Assembly: GCA_020200195.1 (NCBI GenBank)
Contig: JAIVJE010000381.1
Location: forward strand, 1-9,304
Direction: 5' to 3'
DNA length: 9,304 nucleotides
Origin: Acidobacteriota bacterium
GTDB lineage: Bacteria > Acidobacteriota > Vicinamibacteria > Vicinamibacterales > 2-12-FULL-66-21
Shown: piece by piece, positions 1 through 5,723 of the stretch
Numbering within the stretch: position 1 is the first letter of the stretch
Layout of the letters: each line of letters begins with the position of its first letter
Notes under the pieces: generated by a model
The model's database searches: none
Seen by the model: only the letters and a program-made list of their open reading frames with translations
What the model was told of the DNA's origin: nothing
Made by a program: the position numbers and the translations under genes

Positions 1-66
1 ATTCTAAAGCGCGTTCTTTCACGAGACGCCGAGCTCGGCTCGGGAGCATGCCTGCGCCAGTGTGAT

Positions 67-95
67 TTGCGTACATGACCATTTCTAGTCATACT
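67..95 (+). promoter_or_regulatory. Candidate promoter of the toxin-antitoxin operon
   Basis: TTGCGT at 67-72 and CATACT at 90-95 are separated by exactly 17 bases and resemble a weak sigma-70 promoter (3/6 and 4/6 matches to consensus). A transcript starting 6-7 bases after the -10 box would begin at about 102, the ATG preferred here for the antitoxin, so the mRNA may be leaderless. No good Shine-Dalgarno sequence precedes either possible start, which fits that reading. This is inference from pattern only. Confidence 0.35.
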
Positions 96-104
96 CAGGT
101 CATG
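74..104. promoter_or_regulatory. Inverted-repeat operator candidate at antitoxin start
   Basis: CATGACC at 74-80 is the exact reverse complement of GGTCATG at 98-104, with a 17-base spacer. A third half-site-like GTCAT lies between them at 88-92. The repeat brackets the candidate -10 box and covers the ATG at 102. Phd/YefM antitoxins commonly bind palindromes over their own promoter and repress it, more tightly in complex with toxin, so this is a plausible autoregulatory site. Confidence 0.4.
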
Positions 105-362
105 AAACAGGTGCGGATTGCCGAGCTCAAAGCACGTCTCAGCGAATACCTTCGCGCCGTGCGCCGTGGCGAGACGATCGCTGTACTCGACCGCGAGACG
201 CCCGTCGCTCAGATCATTCCCGTCCGCGACCGATCCGCTCTCCGCGTCCGGAAGCCTGCGCTTGGCACTCCACCGCCCAATCGCGTACGGCTCCCTCGAC
301 CTGTGAAGCTGGATGTCGATATCGTGCAACTCCTGCTCGAAGAACGCCAGGGGCAGCGGTGA
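102..362 (+). CDS. Phd/YefM-type antitoxin of a VapC-like toxin-antitoxin pair
   Basis: This small protein (86 residues from the chosen start) probably neutralises the adjacent PIN ribonuclease and represses its own operon. The N-terminal half carries the typical Phd/YefM pattern: MKQVRIAELKARLSEYL, then RRGETIAVLDR, then a P-V-A-Q-I-I-P strand, which together form the DNA-binding dimer. The C-terminal third is proline- and basic-rich and then helical (VQLLLEER), as expected of a tail that wraps the toxin. An upstream in-frame ATG at 75 would add nine residues, but the family usually begins as at 102, and a candidate promoter and operator occupy 67-104. Its TGA overlaps the toxin GTG start by four bases (359-362), implying translational coupling. 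Family assignment is firm; DNA binding and partner are inferred. Confidence 0.85.
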   Translation: MKQVRIAELKARLSEYLRAVRRGETIAVLDRETPVAQIIPVRDRSALRVRKPALGTPPPNRVRLPRPVKLDVDIVQLLLEERQGQR

Positions 363-784
363 TTGCCTACGTGGACGCGTCAGTGCTGCTTCGTGTGGCG
401 CTCGGTCAGCCGGACGCGTTGCCGGAGTGGTCTCAGATTCAGCAGGGCGTCTCAAGCGCGCTGGTGACGACTGAAAGCCTCCGCACTCTGGATCGTCTCC
501 GGCTGCGGATCAAGCTCGCCGATGCGGACGTCGCCTCGCGCAGAGCCACGATTTTAAAACTTATCGCATCGCTCGAGCTCGTAGAAATCGATTCGGTCGT
601 GCTCGAGCGGGCAGCCCAACCGATGCCTACCGAGCTCGGGACGCTCGACGCCATCCACCTCGCCACGGCCCTCCTTTGGAAGGAGATGACGCGTGAGCAT
701 TTGGTGATGGCCACCCACGATGACGCGCTTGCGCTCGGGGCCCAGGCCCACGGCCTTCCCGCCGTAGGCGTCACGCGCCCTTGA
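359..784 (+). CDS. vapC: VapC-family PIN-domain ribonuclease toxin
   Basis: A 141-residue single PIN-domain protein, the usual length for VapC toxins. These are Mg2+-dependent endoribonucleases that cleave tRNA or rRNA and stop translation when the antitoxin is degraded. The acidic metal-binding residues expected of the fold are visible: D6 in YVDASVLLR, E39 in VTTESLRT, D97 in GTLDAIHLATAL, and D121/D122 in MATHDDALALGA. The active site therefore appears intact. The start is a GTG embedded in the antitoxin stop (GTGA), so synthesis should depend on antitoxin translation. No Shine-Dalgarno sequence is needed for such coupling and none is obvious. The RNA target cannot be told from sequence. 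The pair stands alone with no mobile-element genes visible beside it. Confidence 0.88.
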   Translation: MIAYVDASVLLRVALGQPDALPEWSQIQQGVSSALVTTESLRTLDRLRLRIKLADADVASRRATILKLIASLELVEIDSVVLERAAQPMPTELGTLDAIHLATALLWKEMTREHLVMATHDDALALGAQAHGLPAVGVTRP

Positions 785-815
785 CTGGTCCCTGGCAGAT
801 GTTGTGCGCTGAGGC

Positions 816-829
816 GTCGGGCGCCCGAC
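816..829. repeat. 14-bp perfect palindrome downstream of vapC
   Basis: GTCGGGCGCCCGAC is its own reverse complement and begins 32 bases after the vapC stop. As RNA it gives a five-pair GC stem with a GCGC loop, and TGA (810-812) with TCA (830-832) can extend it across a three-base bulge. It could be a terminator stem for the toxin-antitoxin transcript, but no T-run follows, so Rho-independent termination is not well supported. Confidence 0.4.
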
Positions 830-846
830 TCACATCGCGTGTAGTC

Positions 847-902
847 GTCTCCCGTCGCCCGTCGCACCGTACATTGCACGGTGAACGCTGAACGTTGCAC
901 GT
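847..902. repeat. Degenerate 7-base tandem array between vapC and the ligD-like gene
   Basis: Read in one register from 847, the sequence breaks into eight heptamers: GTCTCCC, GTCGCCC, GTCGCAC, CGTACAT, TGCACGG, TGAACGC, TGAACGT, TGCACGT. Neighbouring units mostly differ by only one or two bases, apart from a break around CGTACAT. The array lies in a 120-base gap between convergent genes and ends three bases before the stop codon of the minus-strand gene. CACCGT (865-870) and ACGGTG (878-883) inside it can also form a short hairpin. The unit length matches the short tandem heptanucleotide repeats known from other bacterial intergenic regions; the function is unknown. Confidence 0.55.
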
Positions 903-904
903 GG

Positions 905-2512
905 CTATCGCCGTCGCTGTGACCTCTGCGGTGAAGACGTTTTGGCGGGCGCCTTCATATACTTGCCGAGGTCAACACGGCCGCGGGCCGCCAGCAGCGG
1001 CTTCCACAGGTCCCCCACCTTCGCGATTCGCTCACGGACGTTATCGATGCGGAAGTCCTCGATGGTGACCCCCTTGTCTATCTCGGCCCAGGTGACCGGC
1101 GTCGACACCGTCGCGAGCGGCCTGGGACGCGGCGAGTATATCGACGCGAGCGTCCGGCCCCACGCGTTCTGGTTGTAGTCCACGACGACCCGCCCTCTCG
1201 GACGCTTGGCCACGCGGTACTCGGACGTCATCAGCGCCGGGTTACGGGACGCGAGCTCGACCGCCAGCGCCTTCGCGAACGTCCAGACTTCCTTCTGCAC
1301 CGGCCCGCGCACAATCGGCACGTACACATGGAGACCACGCGACCCGGTGGTCTTGACGAGTGACGGCATTTCGAGCGTGGTGAGCGCGTCGCGCACGATC
1401 CGTGCGCATTCGAGCACGGCATCCCACGTCGCGCCTTCCCCCGGATCCAGGTCGAAGTGCACATAATCGGGCCGGTCCACGTCGTCGCAGCGGGCGTACC
1501 ACTGGTTGAGATCGATGCAACCGAGGTTGATGACCCACAAAAGCGACGGCAGGTCGTCGATGACGGGAAAGTCGATGACGTTGCCGGATTCGTGCTCGAT
1601 CGCACACACGCGGATCCACTCGGGCCGAGGCACCGGCGCCCGCTTCATGAAGAAGAACTCTCCGCCGGCGCCGTGGGGGTAGCGCTTCATCACCATGGCG
1701 CGATCCCGGATGTGCGGCAGGAGCACGTGCGCCACGTCGGCGTAGTACTGGATCAGGCCGCCTTTGGTGATGCCAGGGTCGGGCCAGAACGGCTTGTCGA
1801 GATTGGTCAGGCTCACCTCGCGTCCGTCCACGGCCACGGTTGCGGATCCCAGTGCCGGGATGATCAGTTTCTTGGCCACGGCCGTCATTGTAAGTTCCGC
1901 GTCCCCGTTTCCGCTGGCGTTGCAGAAGTGACCAGGCGTCCTGGTCGACGGATCGAGTCTCGGCGGCCTCTGGCCATGTCGAATCGCGCCGGCGACCGGA
2001 ATGTAGTCGAGCTCGAGACCGGTGTTCACGCAGCGCAGCAACAGCCCACCGCGGCTCATGTCACCCCGGCCGACGAAGTCGCCCGGGAAGAGCAACCGGT
2101 CCCGGAAGATGCCCTGCAGCACGTCCACGTACTTCGCCGATGCAATGCTGCCCAGCAGGACGATGTCGCAGCCGTCGCCGACATCGGCGGCAATTGCGGC
2201 GGCACTCTGTTCGAGGGGCCGGCGATATTTCGGGTTGTCGGCGGACACGTCCACCTTGGCAAATGCTCGCAGCGCATCGATCGTGACCAGCGTGTCGGCG
2301 GTACGAAGGCCCGCGGTCGGCGTAATGATGAACACACCGGCCCCTGAAATCAGGGACTCGGGATCTGGCGGTCGTGCGAAGGCGCGTGCGTACGCCAGCT
2401 TTCCGCGGAAGTACAAGCCGCTGAGAAAGCTGAAGACTTCGCCGATTGGGGCTCCTGCCGGATCGCGAAGGCGCGCGGCCAGCGGAAAAACGGCCCGCTC
2501 GGACATGACCAT
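905..2512 (-). CDS. LigD-type NHEJ polymerase/primase domain protein with an uncharacterised N-terminal domain
   Basis: The C-terminal part (residues 209-535 from the chosen start) matches the LigD polymerase domain. Non-homologous end-joining uses this domain to fill in or add ribonucleotides at double-strand breaks with Ku. Visible landmarks are GREVSLTNLDKPFWP, the MKRYP segment, the catalytic pair D354/D356 in HFDLDPGEG, the GSRGLHVYVP histidine motif and the third aspartate D445 in VVVDYNQN. The 91-residue spacing between the first and third aspartates fits known LigD polymerases. There is no ATP-dependent ligase domain and no phosphoesterase domain. Residues 1 to about 190 form a separate domain of unknown function, with landmarks LSGLYFRGKLAYA, VFIITPTAGL and GRGDMSRGGLLLR. 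The ATG at 2512 has GGGGGGAAG about 10 bases upstream; 2506 is also possible. An internal ATG at 1888 could start a stand-alone polymerase. Confidence 0.85.
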   Translation of the reverse strand: MVMSERAVFPLAARLRDPAGAPIGEVFSFLSGLYFRGKLAYARAFARPPDPESLISGAGVFIITPTAGLRTADTLVTIDALRAFAKVDVSADNPKYRRPLEQSAAAIAADVGDGCDIVLLGSIASAKYVDVLQGIFRDRLLFPGDFVGRGDMSRGGLLLRCVNTGLELDYIPVAGAIRHGQRPPRLDPSTRTPGHFCNASGNGDAELTMTAVAKKLIIPALGSATVAVDGREVSLTNLDKPFWPDPGITKGGLIQYYADVAHVLLPHIRDRAMVMKRYPHGAGGEFFFMKRAPVPRPEWIRVCAIEHESGNVIDFPVIDDLPSLLWVINLGCIDLNQWYARCDDVDRPDYVHFDLDPGEGATWDAVLECARIVRDALTTLEMPSLVKTTGSRGLHVYVPIVRGPVQKEVWTFAKALAVELASRNPALMTSEYRVAKRPRGRVVVDYNQNAWGRTLASIYSPRPRPLATVSTPVTWAEIDKGVTIEDFRIDNVRERIAKVGDLWKPLLAARGRVDLGKYMKAPAKTSSPQRSQRRR

Positions 2513-2609
2513 CTGCCCACGTCTTCCCCCCGTGTGCGCCGGTGACAGAAGGAAGATTCGCGCGTTTCCGCTACACTGACGCGCAGTATCGGTCGGACAA
2601 GACGGCTGC

Positions 2610-3920
2610 ATGGGTGTTTCAGATCCCGGTCCCAATCCCGGAGCAGAACGACGCGTCCTGCTCTATGTGTTTCTCCTCTGCCTGGCGCCGCGACTGTTCG
2701 CGCTGCTGTGGCTTCCAGCCCCAGAGCTGACGCACTACTGGGGCCTCGCATCCGGACTGCTCTCGGAGCACGCGCTCCGTATCGACGGCGTCTCCACAAC
2801 CTACATCGAACCGCTCTATCCCGCGTTCCTGGCGGCCGCGCGCTTTCTGACTGGAGAGCGGCTGTGGCTGGTAATGGTTCTGCAGTCGGCGATTGCGTCG
2901 CTCGGCGGAGTGTTGCTGTATCGACTCTCAGTCGACCTGACGGGCCGGCAGTCCGTGGGCTGGATTGCCGCGATTCTGTACGCGTGCAATCCGTACCTCG
3001 TCCGGCAGTCCGGATCGCTGATGGAGATTTCTCTCGCCACGACTCTGCTGATTGCAGCGGCGTGGGCCTTCAACCGCAGCCTGCATGGCCATCATCGAGG
3101 AACCGCCGCGGCCGCGGGCGTGCTTCTCGGTCTGGCGGTGCTGACGCGCTTCTCATTCGCCCCGATTTTCATAACAGCGTGCGTGCTGCTGATCTGGCGG
3201 CGCCGGGTGCCGCAGGCGGCCGCGCTTGCATGCGCAGCTGGTCTTTGCGTCGGTCCATGGCTGCTACGATCTTACGCCGTAGATGGCTCCCTCGCTCCGA
3301 CGAGGATCGGCGAAAACCTGTTCGTGTCAACGTGCGAGTACGCGGATCAAGTCGTGCCCCACATCAACGTCGACGTGCTTTCCCCACGTGCGTACGCGGC
3401 CGCGGCTCGACATCTCGAAGCACTCGAGCTCCCCCCAATCGAATGGCAACGTGCGGCGGACGCCTGGCTGCTGCGGCGTGCGCTCGATTGCATCCTCGCC
3501 AATCCGCGGCGGGCAGCTGGCATGAAGCTCGCCAATGCGCTGCACACGCTGTCTCCGCGGCTGCTGCCCTACGACCAGAAGCCGGCGGGCGCGGTGGCGA
3601 GGTTCGAGGCGGACCAGGTCCACGTCCAGGGGTTGACGCCAAGGCCGCGCGCGGCCACTGCCGTTCACGTCGCGGCGCAGAGCGTGCTCTTGGTGTGCGC
3701 GCTTGCCGGCCTGGCCTTACGGCGGGTCGCCACCGCGGGCGACAGCTTCCTTCTCTGTGTGGCAGGCGCGGTCATCGCCGTGAACACGACTTTCTTCCCA
3801 ACCACAAGGCTGCTTGCGCCGATGTGGTTCGTCCTGATGTTCTACGCTGCGTGTGCGCTGGCGCTCGGCATGGATCGGTTGGCGGTCAGGCGACCTGCAG
3901 CCTGGCGCGCGCCAAACTAG
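2610..3920 (+). CDS. GT-C fold membrane glycosyltransferase (ArnT/PMT-like)
   Basis: A 436-residue polytopic inner-membrane protein. Enzymes of this fold move a sugar from a polyprenyl-phosphate carrier to protein, lipid or glycan on the outer face of the membrane. Hydrophobic segments cluster at about residues 16-35, 85-105, 117-130, 138-154, 166-197, 202-218, 352-370, 379-395 and 401-420. An acidic residue (E39) follows the first membrane segment, where GT-C enzymes keep their catalytic acid. IEPLYPAFLAAARFL, NPYLVRQSGSLMEISLATTLL and GPWLLRSYAVDGS...GENLF resemble family-39 type transferases. The loop at about 225-350 is probably periplasmic. The gene diverges from the ligD-like gene, with 97 bases between the chosen starts. 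No other glycan gene lies nearby, so donor and acceptor are unknown. Confidence 0.7.
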   Translation: MGVSDPGPNPGAERRVLLYVFLLCLAPRLFALLWLPAPELTHYWGLASGLLSEHALRIDGVSTTYIEPLYPAFLAAARFLTGERLWLVMVLQSAIASLGGVLLYRLSVDLTGRQSVGWIAAILYACNPYLVRQSGSLMEISLATTLLIAAAWAFNRSLHGHHRGTAAAAGVLLGLAVLTRFSFAPIFITACVLLIWRRRVPQAAALACAAGLCVGPWLLRSYAVDGSLAPTRIGENLFVSTCEYADQVVPHINVDVLSPRAYAAAARHLEALELPPIEWQRAADAWLLRRALDCILANPRRAAGMKLANALHTLSPRLLPYDQKPAGAVARFEADQVHVQGLTPRPRAATAVHVAAQSVLLVCALAGLALRRVATAGDSFLLCVAGAVIAVNTTFFPTTRLLAPMWFVLMFYAACALALGMDRLAVRRPAAWRAPN

Positions 3921-3969
3921 GGGACCGCCACCTTTCCGTGTACGGGATGCGGAAAAGGTGGTAGTCCCT
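3919..3969. terminator. Long imperfect hairpin between convergent genes (terminator or REP-like element)
   Basis: The left arm (3919-3938) contains GCCACC-TTTCCG and the right arm (3950-3969) contains CGGAAAAGGTGG; outer AGGG and CCCT also pair. The stem has small mismatches and an 11-base loop (3939-3949). The element starts inside the TAG of the glycosyltransferase gene and ends in the TGA of the fabH remnant, so it could stop transcription from both sides. There is no clear T-run on either side. The same arrangement is typical of REP-type palindromes. Confidence 0.6.
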
Positions 3970-4662
3970 CACAGGCTCCAGCGCAGCAGGACCGCTCCGA
4001 CCGTGAAACCCGCCCCCACGGACGTCAGCAGCACCAGGTCGCCACGCTTGATCCGTCGCTCCTGTACGGCATCCGCGAGCGCGAGTGGGATGGTGGCCGC
4101 CGTCGTGTTCCCGAACCGCTCGAGGTTGATGATGACCTTTGAGTCGGGCAGCGCGAGGCGGTCGGCCGCGGCCTGGATGATCCGGCGGTTGGCCTGGTGC
4201 GAGACGAAGAGGTCGAGGTCGGACGGCTGCAGGCCATTGCGCTCGAGCACGCGCCGGCAGATCTCCTCGGTCTTGCGGACCGCGAACTTGAACACGGCCT
4301 GGCCGTCCTGCTTCACGTAGTGCAGACGCTGGTCGACGGTATCGCGCGAGGCGGGCATGGAGGAGGCACGCGGTACTGGGAAACACCGTGTCCGGCGTGG
4401 TCGTGCCTACCACGATGAAGCCGAGATCGTCAGCCGCCACTCCGGCCTGGCGCATGGCGCCGACCGCAGCCTCTCTCGCCAGATCGGAAGTAGCGGTTCC
4501 GGGATCGACGATGTGACGCTCGCGGATGCCGGTGCGCTGGAGGATCCATTCGTCGGTGGTGTCGACCATGCGCTGCAGGTCGGCATTGGTCAGCACGCGC
4601 GGCGGCACATGCGTCGACAAGCCGGAGATTCTCACGGGCCTCAGGGTCCGTGCGGCGCTCAC
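3969..4662 (-). pseudogene. fabH: fabH (beta-ketoacyl-ACP synthase III), internally deleted and frameshifted
   Basis: Intact FabH condenses acetyl-CoA with malonyl-ACP to start fatty acid synthesis. The first piece (about 4662-4360) reads RISGLSTHVPPRVLTNADL, MVDTTDEWILQRTGIRERHI and ends at VFPSTACLL, matching FabH up to about residue 93 of the E. coli protein. The second piece (4358-3969), in another frame, runs from MPASRDTVDQRL to the normal C-terminus. It keeps the catalytic His (FVSHQAN) and Asn (ERFGNTTAA), 30 residues apart as in E. coli. About 100 codons between them are absent, including the catalytic Cys and the surrounding core. The protein cannot be functional as sequenced. The start GTG overlaps the ruvB stop (GTGA); GTG at 4665 is an alternative. 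An assembly or sequencing error cannot be ruled out. Confidence 0.85.
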
Positions 4663-5675
4663 CACAAGCGGTCCCTTCCAGGGGCGGCCAGTCCGAAATA
4701 CTCGTACGCCCGTGCCGTTGCGACGCGTCCTCGCGGCGTTCGATCCAGGAACCCGATCTGGATCAGAAACGGTTCGTAGATGTCTTCGATGGCGTCGCGC
4801 TCCTCGCTCATCGCCGCGGCAAGGCTGCCGACGCCCACCGGGCCGCCGCCGAACTTCTCGATGATGGTCCGCAATAACCGTCGGTCCACTTCGTCGAAGC
4901 CCTGCTCGTCGACTTCCAGAAGCCGAAGCGCCTGTAGCGCGACATCGAGCGTGATATGCCCGCCCGCCCGTACCTGCGCGTAGTCGCGTACGCGGCGCAA
5001 CAGGCGGTTGGCCACCCGCGGCGTCCCACGCGAGCGCCGTGCAATCTCCACGGCGGCGTCAAGGTCGATCGGCACGCCAACGATCCGGGCCGATCGCTGC
5101 ACGATCTCCCGGATGTCGTCCTCGGTGTAGTAATCGAGCCGGTGCACGATGCCAAAACGGGCTCGCAACGGCGACGTGAGCAGCCCCGTTCTCGTCGTCG
5201 CGCCAATCAGCGTGAAGCGATGAACCGGCACTTTCACCGATCGGGCGCTCGGTCCCTGGCCGATCATGATGTCGAGCTCGTAGTCTTCCATCGCCGGATA
5301 GAGAATCTCTTCAATGGCCGGACTCATGCGATGGACTTCGTCGATGAACAGCGCCTCGCGGGCCTGCAGGTTCGTCAACATGGCCGCCAGATCGCCGGCC
5401 CGCTCGATGACGGGCCCGGCGGTCGCCCGGATCGCAACCCCCAGCTCATTCGCGATGACATAGGCGAGGGTCGTCTTTCCAAGTCCGGGCGGGCCGTACA
5501 GAAGGACGTGGTCCAATGCCTCGCCGCGCTGCCGGGCCGCGGCGATCGACACGTGCAGATTCTCCCGGATGCGGTCCTGGCCGATGTACTCGTCGAGCGT
5601 GCGGGGCCGCAGTCCGGCCTCGTACTGAACGTCCTCGTCCGCTCTCGCCGCGGTCAGAATGCGATCGTCGGACAT
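4659..5675 (-). CDS. ruvB: Holliday junction branch migration ATPase RuvB
   Basis: RuvB hexamers flank RuvA on a Holliday junction and pump DNA through it using ATP. From the ATG at 5675 the protein has 338 residues, normal for the family. Walker A is GPPGLGKT (61-68), Walker B LFIDE (109-113), sensor 1 GATTR (158-162), the arginine finger R171 in SPLRARFG, and sensor 2 lies in RGTPRVANRL (about 217-225). The C-terminal winged helix includes GPVGVGSLAAAMSEERDAIE. All ATPase motifs are intact. A GTG at 5678 is a possible alternative start. No Shine-Dalgarno sequence lies directly upstream; a purine-rich AGGAGG is sequestered in a hairpin about 38 bases upstream. The gene follows ruvA by 32 bases and overlaps the fabH remnant by four. 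Confidence 0.97.
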   Translation of the reverse strand: MSDDRILTAARADEDVQYEAGLRPRTLDEYIGQDRIRENLHVSIAAARQRGEALDHVLLYGPPGLGKTTLAYVIANELGVAIRATAGPVIERAGDLAAMLTNLQAREALFIDEVHRMSPAIEEILYPAMEDYELDIMIGQGPSARSVKVPVHRFTLIGATTRTGLLTSPLRARFGIVHRLDYYTEDDIREIVQRSARIVGVPIDLDAAVEIARRSRGTPRVANRLLRRVRDYAQVRAGGHITLDVALQALRLLEVDEQGFDEVDRRLLRTIIEKFGGGPVGVGSLAAAMSEERDAIEDIYEPFLIQIGFLDRTPRGRVATARAYEYFGLAAPGRDRLW

Positions 5676-5687
5676 CACATAGAATTT

Positions 5688-5716
5688 AGGAAGCAGGAGA
5701 CTGTCTCCTACCTCCT
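5688..5716 (-). promoter_or_regulatory. 14-bp hairpin spanning the ruvA stop, upstream of ruvB
   Basis: On the minus strand, AGGAGGTAGGAGAC (5716-5703) pairs with GTCTCCTGCTTCCT (5701-5688) around a single A (5702): 12 Watson-Crick and 2 G-U pairs over 14 positions. In practice the tip must open to a loop of three or more bases. The ruvA stop TAG (5710-5708) lies in the stem and the ruvB ATG is 13 bases past it. It could affect ruvB translation, RNA processing or partial termination; no T-run follows. The pairing is directly visible, the role is inferred. Confidence 0.55.
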
Positions 5717-5723
5717 GCCTCCT
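5688..5723. repeat. Mirror-arranged 7-base repeat array at the ruvA 3' end
   Basis: On the + strand the stretch reads as heptamers AGGAAGC, AGGAGAC, then a lone T, then GTCTCCT, ACCTCCT, GCCTCCT. The first two units are the other-strand form of the last three, so this is a tandem heptamer array folded about one central base. The array encodes the last residues of RuvA (QGGRR and stop), suggesting that the element has become the gene end. GTCTCCT is one base different from GTCTCCC in the array at 847-902. Confidence 0.6.

Noticed and set aside
1..66. Possible end of an upstream gene or an attachment site at the left edge
   Set aside because: No frame here shows recognisable protein sequence and only a short CGAGCTCG palindrome is visible; there is too little sequence to decide.
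816..902. CRISPR-like repeats in the vapC/ligD gap
   Set aside because: Repeat units are 7 bases, degenerate and without spacers, so this is not a CRISPR array.
1457..2347. 296-codon open frame on the + strand
   Set aside because: It lies wholly opposite the ligD-like gene and its translation is His/Val/Arg-rich without family motifs; open frames on the other strand are common in GC-rich genes.
2572..2577. TACACT as the -10 box of the glycosyltransferase promoter
   Set aside because: No -35 element occurs at 16-18 bases; the nearest candidate, GTGACA, is 24 bases away. Too weak to list.
2513..2635. Longer version of the ligD-like protein, starting at 2635
   Set aside because: The 41 extra residues are Cys/Pro/Gly-rich and unlike a domain, and the extension would run into the start of the divergent glycosyltransferase gene. 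ATG at 2512 has a purine-rich sequence before it.
2708..3964. 418-codon open frame on the + strand overlapping the glycosyltransferase
   Set aside because: The translation is Arg/Ala-rich and shows no membrane segments or motifs, whereas the other frame gives a clear polytopic protein.
3969..4358. The C-terminal fabH piece as an independent small gene
   Set aside because: It starts in the middle of the FabH fold, lacks the catalytic Cys and has no Shine-Dalgarno sequence before its ATG (the upstream bases are pyrimidine-rich).
4340..4375. Programmed ribosomal frameshift in fabH
   Set aside because: A shift alone would not restore the protein because about 100 codons are absent; there is also no slippery run at the junction.
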